5,626 nucleotides of DNA from the NCBI GenBank assembly GCA_018897415.1, contig JAHIKR010000112.1, positions 1-5,626 of the forward strand, read 5' to 3'. Shown one piece after another: positions 1 to 5,626 of the stretch. This DNA comes from Pseudomonadota bacterium. GTDB lineage: Bacteria > Desulfobacterota > Desulfobacteria > Desulfobacterales > ETH-SRB1. The notes under the pieces were generated by a model that saw nothing but the letters and a program-made list of their open reading frames with translations, ran no database searches and was not told where the DNA came from. How positions within the stretch are numbered: position 1 is the first letter of the stretch; every line of letters starts with the position of its first letter. The position numbers were made by a program, and so were the translations under genes.

Positions 1-1446
1 ACATATCTTAGCCCTCAAGTGCACGATATCCTTGGATATAAACCAGAAGAAGCAATGGTTAAATGGACTGAACTTGCTTCTGATAATCCGATAAATGAAG
101 AGGGATTTCAACGAACAGAAAAAGCGATTAAAACCGGTAAAACCCAAGCGCCCTACGAACTGGAATTAGTCCATAAAAGCGGGAAAATAGTGTGGGTGGA
201 AGTTCGTGAAGTGCCCATCGTTGAAAACGGGAAAACCATCTCGATTGTGGGTGCTTTAACCGACATCACCGAGCGAAAGCAGGCCGAGGAAGAAAAGAAA
301 AAGTTCGAAGACCAGCTTCGGCAGGCCCAGAAAATGGAGGCTGTCGGCCGGCTTGCAGGAAGTATTGCGCATGATTTTAATAACATCCTCACCGCCATAA
401 TAGGCTATTCAAACATCATGCAGATACGCATAAGTGAGGATGATCCGTTGCAGGCTGATGTGGATCAGATACTTGGCGCATCCCAAAGGGCCGCTCAATT
501 AACCCAGAGCCTTCTTGCTTTTAGCAGGCAACAGATAATTCATCCAAGACCACTGAGGCTGAATGAGATTATAGTGAATATAGAAAAACTTTTGTTGCAG
601 CTCATTGGCGAGGATATCGAGCTTAGGACGATGCTTGCCGATAAAAATTTGACTATCATGGCAGACAGGAGCCAGATAGAGCAGGTTCTTATGAATCTTG
701 TTACAAATGCAAGAGATGCCATGCCTGAAGGAGGACTGTTAAGTATAAGCACAGAGTCTGTGGAGTTGGACAGTCATTTTATAAAGACACATGGTTATGA
801 TATTAAGCCTGGCAGGTATTGTCTTATTTCTGTTGCGGATACAGGCATCGGTATGGATGAAGAGACAAGAAAAAAAATATTTGAGCCCTTTTTTACAACC
901 AAAGTTTTGGGAAAAGGCACAGGACTCGGTTTGTCCATAATATACGGGATAATCACACAGCACAACGGCTTTATAGATGTCTTAAGCAAACCCGGCAAGG
1001 GCACAACATTCAAGATATATCTTCCCGTAATCAAATCTTCGATTGAAGAAACCGAAGCAGAAACCCTTCCCCCTCCAAAAGGCGGCACAGAAACAGTGCT
1101 TGTGGCAGAAGACGATGAGGTGGTGAGAACCATCATCAAAGCTATACTTGACCGGTTTGGTTATAAGGTCATAGAGGCTGTGGATGGAGAAGATGCGGTC
1201 ACTTTATTTAAGAAAAATAAAATAGATCTTGTTATCCTTGATGTAATAATGCCGAAAAAGAACGGCAAAATGGCTTTTGATGAGATAAAAGAGTTATGCC
1301 CTGAGATCAAGGCCATCTTTACAAGCGGATATGCCACGGATCTTATAGATAAAAAAGGGATTCTTGAAGAAGGAATAAACTTTATTCCAAAACCGGTTTC
1401 ACCAGATGATCTTTTGAGAAAGATGAGGGAAGTGCTTGATGAGTGA
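1..1446 (+). CDS. Hybrid sensor histidine kinase (PAS-HisKA-HATPase-REC), 5' partial
   Basis: This is the C-terminal 481 residues of a two-component hybrid kinase. The frame is open from base 1, and the first residues (TYLSPQVHDILGY) are typical of the inside of a PAS domain, so the GTG at 19 is an internal valine rather than a start. Domains, numbered from base 1: PAS/PAC to about residue 92, ending in the DITERK signature at 88-93; a short charged coiled-coil linker; a HisKA H-box with phospho-accepting H124 in AHDFNN; a HATPase with N-box asparagines 232 and 236, G1 box DTGIG 280-284, F-box FEPFF 294-298 and G2 box GKGTGLG 304-310; and a C-terminal receiver with acidic D371/D372, phospho-acceptor D414, T441/S442 and K464. 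All catalytic residues are present, so kinase and receiver should be active. No membrane segment lies in the visible part. The signal sensed and the output partner cannot be told. The gene is convergent with the glycogen genes and has no evident link to them. Confidence 0.95.
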   Translation, partial: TYLSPQVHDILGYKPEEAMVKWTELASDNPINEEGFQRTEKAIKTGKTQAPYELELVHKSGKIVWVEVREVPIVENGKTISIVGALTDITERKQAEEEKKKFEDQLRQAQKMEAVGRLAGSIAHDFNNILTAIIGYSNIMQIRISEDDPLQADVDQILGASQRAAQLTQSLLAFSRQQIIHPRPLRLNEIIVNIEKLLLQLIGEDIELRTMLADKNLTIMADRSQIEQVLMNLVTNARDAMPEGGLLSISTESVELDSHFIKTHGYDIKPGRYCLISVADTGIGMDEETRKKIFEPFFTTKVLGKGTGLGLSIIYGIITQHNGFIDVLSKPGKGTTFKIYLPVIKSSIEETEAETLPPPKGGTETVLVAEDDEVVRTIIKAILDRFGYKVIEAVDGEDAVTLFKKNKIDLVILDVIMPKKNGKMAFDEIKELCPEIKAIFTSGYATDLIDKKGILEEGINFIPKPVSPDDLLRKMREVLDE

Positions 1447-1470
1447 TGAAAAATCCGCAATATGAATGCG
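1447..1470. other. Short convergent intergenic gap without a visible terminator
   Basis: Only 24 bp separate the TGA stop of the histidine kinase (1444-1446) from the complement of the TGA stop of the branching enzyme (1471-1473). The gap is A-rich and contains no stem-loop followed by a T-run on either strand. Transcripts from both sides probably run into the opposite gene or end by Rho-dependent means; that last point is inference. Confidence 0.7.
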
Positions 1471-3501
1471 TCAGGTGGTTTCTGGTTGCAGCACAATTGC
1501 TGTACGGGTTGGAAGATACAGGCTCAACCAGTTACTATTTCTCCCCTCGGCTTTATCATTAAGGGTAACATGACATTGCTCTTTCATCAATCGGCCATGT
1601 CCAGCGTACTCTTTGGCATCACTATCAAAAATCATACGGTACTTTCCCGGAGGTGACTCAAAACAGTAATTGTTATGTGAACAAGATGGATGAAAGTTGA
1701 AAATGAATAAAAGGCCTGCCCTTGTAAATGCTATAAGTTTGTCCTCAAAATGTTCCCTCAACAGAACCGGCCCCTCAGACTCCAGCAGCCTGAATCGTTT
1801 TGCCAGTGATATCATCTCCCGATCAAAACGAGCAAGAAAATGATATTTCAGGTTATAATCATCTACAAGATGCCACTGACGCCGTGCATAGTGGTATGAC
1901 CAGGCATTTCCTTCACGCGGGAAATCAATCCATTCAGGGTGCCCGAATTCATTACCCATAAAGTTGAGATAGCCATTTCCTGCTGTGGCCAGGGTAATCA
2001 GGCGGATTAGCTTGTGCAAAGCAATTCCTCTGTCGACAATAACGTTATTATCATGCACACTCATATATCTGTACATCTCTGAGCCGATAAGTCTGAATAT
2101 TACAGTCTGATCACCCACAAGTGCCTGGTCGTGAGATTCAGTATAACTGATGGTCTTTTCATCTCTTCTTCTATTGTTCAGTTCGTACCACAGGTAGCTC
2201 AGAGGCCAGTCTTCATCAGCCACATGCTTGACAAGTTTGATCCAGTAATCAGGAATACCCATTGCAAAGCGGTAGTCAAACCCTACTCCTCCCTTAGACA
2301 GGGAAGCAGCCAATCCCGGCATACCGCTGATATCCTCTGCAATAGTAATTGCATCTGGGCGGACGTCCTTTATAACCTTGTTGGCCAGTGTAAGATAGGT
2401 CAGTGCATCTTCATCAACGCTGTCGTCAAAATACTGTTCATATGAAGTAAAGGCATTCCCCAGGCCGTGATGATGATACAGCATGCTGGTAATCCCATCA
2501 AATCGAAAGCCGTCAAAATGGTACTCATCCAGCCAGAACCTGCAGTTGGAAAGAAGAAAGTGAAGGACCTGATATTTTCCATAGTCAAAACACTTGGAAT
2601 CCCAGGCATAGTGATGACCGCGAGGCCCCTTGTGAAAGTACTGGTATAAAGTGCCATCAAAACGGCTGAGCCCTTCAACTTCATTTGACACTGAATGTGA
2701 ATGGATAAGGTCTATGATTACTGTCATTCCCGAGGCATGGGCTGTATCAACAAGCTCCTTTAATTCCTCTGGTGTTCCAAACCTTGAAGACGCAGCAAAA
2801 AAGCTGGAAACATGGTATCCAAATGATCCATAGTAAGGATGCTCGGGTATTCCCATAAGCTGAAGAGTATTATAACCGGCCGCAATTATGCGCGGAAGAA
2901 TTTTTGTGGTAAATTCCCAATAAGAACCAATCTTCTCTTCTTCCTGCGCCATACCAACATGAGCCTCATAAATAAAAGGGGCTCCTGAATAACGCCGGAA
3001 ATCTTTGCATTGCCATTTATATGGGAATGGCGGCAACCACACCTGAGCATTAAAAATCAATGTTTCTGGATCCTGAACCACCCGTCTTGCATAGACAGGA
3101 ATACGGTCGCCTTCTCCGCCTTTCCAGTGAATTCGAAGTCTATACAGGTCGCCATGCTTTAAAGCTCCTTCAGGCATATGGATTTCCCACACACCTTCTC
3201 CATTGATACGCTCCAACGCAAACTCTCTGTTTTCCAGCCATTCTGTCATATCGCCAACCAGATAAACTGCTGTAGCATTTGGAGCCCACTCCCTGAAAAT
3301 CCACTTGCCTTCTCTAAAATGCAGACCAAAGTACTCATGGCCTGAAGCAAAATCAGCCAGGCTTATCTTTGCCTTAGTAAGCTTATTTTCAGCATCAAAA
3401 ACACGCTCAAGTCTTCTTTTAAGAGCTTTCTCATAAGGCTTAAGATATGGATCATTATCTATAAGGGCTTGTAAAGTAATGGCTTGAGGCGGCATGGGCA
3501 T
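1471..3501 (-). CDS. glgB: 1,4-alpha-glucan branching enzyme, eukaryotic-like GH13_8 type
   Basis: This enzyme cuts an alpha-1,4-glucan chain and re-attaches the piece by an alpha-1,6 bond, making branch points in cytoplasmic glycogen. The 676 residues form an N-terminal helical stretch containing DPYLKPY (about 17-23), a CBM48-like beta-sandwich (about 57-150), a GH13 barrel (about 175-560) and a C-terminal beta domain (about 575-672). The catalytic set is complete: region I DLIHSH (D264, H269), nucleophile D335 in DGFRFDG, acid/base E389 in ITIAED, and D458 in ESHDQALVGD. The motifs SFFAASSRFGTPEEL, TSMLYHHHG, YLNFMGNEFGHPEW and SYHYARRQ closely match what I recall of human GBE1 and plant branching enzymes, including the N-terminus, so the start is plausible. 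The usual bacterial GlgB (GH13_9, often about 730 aa with an extra N-terminal module) is less similar. A second in-frame ATG lies two codons in. No Shine-Dalgarno sequence precedes either ATG, and the synthase stop is only 2 nt upstream, so translational coupling is likely. Activity on glycogen is inferred from family membership. Confidence 0.95.
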   Translation of the reverse strand: MPMPPQAITLQALIDNDPYLKPYEKALKRRLERVFDAENKLTKAKISLADFASGHEYFGLHFREGKWIFREWAPNATAVYLVGDMTEWLENREFALERINGEGVWEIHMPEGALKHGDLYRLRIHWKGGEGDRIPVYARRVVQDPETLIFNAQVWLPPFPYKWQCKDFRRYSGAPFIYEAHVGMAQEEEKIGSYWEFTTKILPRIIAAGYNTLQLMGIPEHPYYGSFGYHVSSFFAASSRFGTPEELKELVDTAHASGMTVIIDLIHSHSVSNEVEGLSRFDGTLYQYFHKGPRGHHYAWDSKCFDYGKYQVLHFLLSNCRFWLDEYHFDGFRFDGITSMLYHHHGLGNAFTSYEQYFDDSVDEDALTYLTLANKVIKDVRPDAITIAEDISGMPGLAASLSKGGVGFDYRFAMGIPDYWIKLVKHVADEDWPLSYLWYELNNRRRDEKTISYTESHDQALVGDQTVIFRLIGSEMYRYMSVHDNNVIVDRGIALHKLIRLITLATAGNGYLNFMGNEFGHPEWIDFPREGNAWSYHYARRQWHLVDDYNLKYHFLARFDREMISLAKRFRLLESEGPVLLREHFEDKLIAFTRAGLLFIFNFHPSCSHNNYCFESPPGKYRMIFDSDAKEYAGHGRLMKEQCHVTLNDKAEGRNSNWLSLYLPTRTAIVLQPETT

Positions 3502-3503
3502 TA

Positions 3504-5021
3504 TTAATGATTAGTTATAAGCGGTCGTTCCAACATTTTTTCGTAAAGATCTATGTATTTGCGCGCTGTAACCGAATGATTGAAGGAAGCAACGCTTTCC
3601 GTCATTATCTTCTCTATCTTCCGTGCTTTAATCTCTTGCGGAAGATTATAAAAAAGCATTGCCTGCTTGATGGCCCACAACAGTCCGTTGGAATCAAAGG
3701 TTTTGAAAAGAAAGCCGTTGCCTGTATCATTATCAATATCCATGTGGACTACAGAGTCATGTATTCCTCCGGTATCGTGAGCCACTGGAAGAGATCCATA
3801 TAAAAGTCCAATCATTTGAGGAAGACCGCAAGGCTCAAAGCGTGAAGGCATTAGAACAAAATCTGAGGCTCCATAAGCTATTCGTGCCAGACGCTCATCA
3901 AAGTCGCAGATAGCAACCCGCTGATGTAAGCCGTGGAACTCTACTATATCTCTAAAATGTCTCTGAAAATCTCCATTTGCTACAAAGATGATTTCAAGAT
4001 TCTGCTCCCAGAAAAGGGAAACAACATCATAAAGTATGTCTGATAGTAGCTGGCAACCTTTTTGAACTGTATCAAGACGTGAAGGCCAGAAAAATATTGG
4101 TGCATTTACATCCTGAATAAGTCCTAATGCATTTTGCAGGAAGCGCTTGTTTTCTTGTTTACCCGTATAATGATTTTTTGAGCTGTATCGACTAACCAGA
4201 ACCTCGTCGGTTGAAGGATTAAAAGAGGGATCAGGTGCATTGAGTATCCCTGCAGCACATCCTGCATGAAATTTATTTGCCAGCTCCCTTTGCAGGCGCC
4301 CTTCAATAAAATGATGCAATCCCTCCACTACCTCCTTCAAAAATGTCGGGCTTACTGTATTTACAAAGTGGGCAGCAAAAATTCCACTTGTAAGAAAATC
4401 AATGAGAGCAGACCCTCTGGTTTCCTCATAGGAGGTGGGTAAATATTCATAAAAAAGATATTGCCAGAAAGATGCGGCATCAATCCCCCTGTCCTCAATA
4501 TCAAACAGAGGACTTTTTACGGTGTAAATATTGTGGACAGTAAAAAGACATGGAATCTCTAATTGCCTGGCCATGGCAGGGATAAGGCCTGTCATCCAGT
4601 CATTACAATGGATAAGATCGGGATGAACATTGGGAATAATATTATTTATAACCTCTCGCTGAAATGCCAGGGCAATTTTCGAATTTTCCCACTCATAACC
4701 GGAATAGATTCGGTTAATGTAGAAAAAAGCTCTGTCTTCAGCCAGATGAATCCTTTCATTGGGCATTTTTTTTCGAATGGAACTCAGTTCTTTCCCTAAA
4801 ATGGAAGCGTTTTGGGCATTGAATATTTCACGGTAATCAGGAATAGCCACATGTACATCAGCCCCCTGGTCAAAGAGGGCGCTAATTAATGCAGCAGATA
4901 CATCCGCCAGTCCGCCCGCCTTGGCAACAAGATAATTCGCGACATTGCCCATCCCTTGTGGCAGATAGGTTACTTCCGGGGTAACTATAAGAATACGCGG
5001 ATTAACTGAAGCCTTTTTCAT
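3504..5021 (-). CDS. glgA: Glycogen/starch synthase, GT5 family (divergent subtype)
   Basis: The enzyme should transfer glucose from a nucleotide sugar, normally ADP-glucose, to the non-reducing end of an alpha-1,4-glucan. It is a 505-residue GT-B protein, close to the usual bacterial GlgA length (about 480). The N-terminal GT5 half (about 8-240) has KAGGLADV at 34-41 (the KxGGL donor motif), NDW at 140-142, TVHNIY at 161-166 and NTVSP at 221-225. The C-terminal half (about 300-495) has SRL at 314-316 with K321, and SRFEPCGLPQ with E396, followed by HDTGGIHD. Differences from the E. coli type: about 11 extra residues between the first beta-strand and KxGGL, one extra residue between R315 and K321, and NAPD (261-264) where NGxD is usual. 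There is no signal peptide. ATG at 5021 is preceded by AAAGGA at 9 nt spacing. It lies 13 nt after the phosphorylase and 2 nt before the branching enzyme. Synthase function is well supported; donor specificity is inferred. Confidence 0.93.
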   Translation of the reverse strand: MKKASVNPRILIVTPEVTYLPQGMGNVANYLVAKAGGLADVSAALISALFDQGADVHVAIPDYREIFNAQNASILGKELSSIRKKMPNERIHLAEDRAFFYINRIYSGYEWENSKIALAFQREVINNIIPNVHPDLIHCNDWMTGLIPAMARQLEIPCLFTVHNIYTVKSPLFDIEDRGIDAASFWQYLFYEYLPTSYEETRGSALIDFLTSGIFAAHFVNTVSPTFLKEVVEGLHHFIEGRLQRELANKFHAGCAAGILNAPDPSFNPSTDEVLVSRYSSKNHYTGKQENKRFLQNALGLIQDVNAPIFFWPSRLDTVQKGCQLLSDILYDVVSLFWEQNLEIIFVANGDFQRHFRDIVEFHGLHQRVAICDFDERLARIAYGASDFVLMPSRFEPCGLPQMIGLLYGSLPVAHDTGGIHDSVVHMDIDNDTGNGFLFKTFDSNGLLWAIKQAMLFYNLPQEIKARKIEKIMTESVASFNHSVTARKYIDLYEKMLERPLITNH

Positions 5022-5037
5022 GTCCTTTAGTCCTTTA
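5022..5037 (-). promoter_or_regulatory. Duplicated ribosome-binding region of glgA
   Basis: Read on the minus strand, the sequence before the glgA ATG is TAAAGGAC TAAAGGAC. The distal copy places its GGA (5033-5031) 9 nt from the ATG, a workable Shine-Dalgarno spacing, and its TAA is also the stop codon of the upstream phosphorylase. The proximal copy leaves only 1 nt between GGA and ATG and is probably too close to act. The overlap of ribosome site and upstream stop suggests translational coupling. Confidence 0.75.
5022..5037. repeat. Perfect 8-bp tandem duplication
   Basis: GTCCTTTA occurs twice in direct tandem on the + strand (5022-5029 and 5030-5037), filling the whole phosphorylase-synthase gap plus the phosphorylase stop codon. 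The two copies are identical. It looks like a replication-slippage duplication of a ribosome-binding segment. Confidence 0.9.
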
Positions 5038-5626
5038 AGTCCAGGTAATTAAGCCTGGAGCATGTTTTATCCAGTCATCTCCCTTTGATATTATCCTGGC
5101 GGTAAAACCATATCTGCCTGCAACACCACAGGTTACTTTGCAGTTATAAAGGTATTCTCCCCTGCCCCGGTTTTCAAGCACCTTCATCTGGACAACATTG
5201 GTTTCAGACAGCTTGTCTATAGATTTTAATGTGCCGTACATCAACTGCACTTCAAGTTCTTCCGGGCTAAGTTCTCCCAGATTCGCAATAACATTTACAT
5301 CAAAGGTGTCTCCCACACGGAATGGACCTTCTTCATCTCCGACAGGCTGCTCAATTCTAATACCACTCCAGAATTTACGGAGCCGTTCGCGCTGTGCAGC
5401 CATTTTCTTAGCTTTTCTAGCATCATCTTTTAAGAGTTCATTTAATCTTTTAATAGCTGGAATATAAAAACGATCTCTATATTCGCTTACCATTCTCAGG
5501 CTGCAAAAATTTTCCATAGCCATCTTAATCGACTCTTTCATCATTTTAAGCCATCTGGCTGGACAGGCTCCGTTCTTTCTTTCATAAAAAGCTGGGATAA
5601 CATCGTTTTCAAGGATATTATATAGG
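5035..5626 (-). CDS. glgP: Alpha-glucan (glycogen) phosphorylase, C-terminal part, 5' partial
   Basis: The reading frame is open from the right edge, giving 196 residues that begin LYNILENDVIPAFYERK. The ATG at 5544 is therefore an internal methionine (residue 28), not the start of a small protein. The stretch PARWLKMMKESI, then FCSLRMVSEYRDRFYIPA (about 40-57), matches the C-terminal end of the GT35 catalytic domain, where the classical enzymes carry an FSSDR-x-I-x-EYA-type motif. A charged helix (about 60-85) leads to a beta-rich tail (about 95-196) with VGDTFDV, GELSPEELEV, GRYGFTARI and a terminal GLITW. I know such a tail from the short bacterial/archaeal alpha-glucan phosphorylases (TIGR02094 type). 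The family releases glucose-1-phosphate from glucan ends using pyridoxal phosphate; the PLP lysine and active site lie outside the window. It is the first visible gene of the operon. Family identity rests on recalled motifs in the C-terminal part only. Confidence 0.82.
   Translation of the reverse strand, partial: LYNILENDVIPAFYERKNGACPARWLKMMKESIKMAMENFCSLRMVSEYRDRFYIPAIKRLNELLKDDARKAKKMAAQRERLRKFWSGIRIEQPVGDEEGPFRVGDTFDVNVIANLGELSPEELEVQLMYGTLKSIDKLSETNVVQMKVLENRGRGEYLYNCKVTCGVAGRYGFTARIISKGDDWIKHAPGLITWT

Noticed and set aside
19..21. GTG at 19 as the start of the histidine kinase
   Set aside because: The six codons before it are in frame and read as PAS-domain sequence (TYLSPQ); the domain would be cut in half if translation began here.
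795..1139. 114-aa minus-strand frame opposite the kinase
   Set aside because: It lies wholly over the conserved HATPase/receiver coding sequence, with low-complexity serine-rich translation and no recognisable domain: a shadow frame.
1487..1504. Inverted repeat CAGCA-CAAT-TGCTG as a possible terminator for the convergent genes
   Set aside because: The stem is only 5 bp (7 with a wobble pair), it lies within the glgB coding sequence, and no T-run follows on either strand.
1462..1656. 64-aa plus-strand frame just after the kinase
   Set aside because: It overlaps the C-terminal coding sequence of the branching enzyme almost entirely and has no recognisable features.
2131..2445. 104-aa plus-strand frame inside the branching enzyme region
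   Set aside because: It is antisense to catalytic GH13 sequence that is clearly coding, and has no family resemblance.
1471..3501. Trehalose synthase or another GH13 amylase in place of a branching enzyme
   Set aside because: The CBM48-like N-terminal domain, the ESHDQALVGD motif and near-complete collinearity with GBE1 are specific to branching enzymes.
3507..3803. 98-aa plus-strand frame opposite the end of glgA
   Set aside because: It is a shadow of the GT-B C-terminal domain with no visible ribosome site or domain.
5035..5544. A stand-alone 169-aa small protein starting at the ATG at 5544
   Set aside because: The frame stays open to the right edge and the added residues match the same phosphorylase family, so that ATG is internal.

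Overview
The window reads as bacterial chromosome: dense, short-gapped genes, an operon with Shine-Dalgarno-type spacing, and a soluble hybrid two-component kinase. Moderate A+T content, a PAS/HisKA/HATPase/REC hybrid kinase and this style of glycogen genes would suit an environmental Gram-negative such as a Desulfobacterota (deltaproteobacterial) lineage. That placement is inference from protein style; no taxonomic marker is present.

Layout. The left quarter (1-1446, + strand) is the 3' part of a hybrid sensor histidine kinase whose N-terminus lies beyond the left edge. It meets, tail to tail across 24 bp, a three-gene minus-strand operon that fills the rest of the window. In transcription order (right to left) the operon is: the C-terminal 196 codons of an alpha-glucan phosphorylase (glgP-like, continuing off the right edge), a GT5 glycogen/starch synthase (glgA-like, 505 aa), and a 1,4-alpha-glucan branching enzyme (glgB-like, 676 aa). 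The gaps are 13 nt and 2 nt, so the genes are almost certainly co-transcribed and translationally linked. There is no gene-free stretch above 300 bases, and no RNA gene, mobile element or CRISPR array was seen.

How the genes work together. GlgA elongates alpha-1,4-glucan chains from a nucleotide sugar (normally ADP-glucose), GlgB adds alpha-1,6 branches, and the phosphorylase releases glucose-1-phosphate from chain ends. The operon thus carries both storage and mobilisation of glycogen. No ADP-glucose pyrophosphorylase (glgC) or debranching enzyme is visible. Nothing in the sequence links the histidine kinase to glycogen; it only shares a boundary.

The content is mostly ordinary metabolism. 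The points worth a second look are the branching enzyme, which resembles the eukaryotic GBE1/starch branching enzyme type (GH13_8) more than the usual bacterial GlgB; the divergent synthase, with an enlarged loop before its KxGGL motif and altered conserved motifs; and a perfect 8-bp tandem duplication that doubles the ribosome-binding region of glgA. I found no convincing undescribed system.
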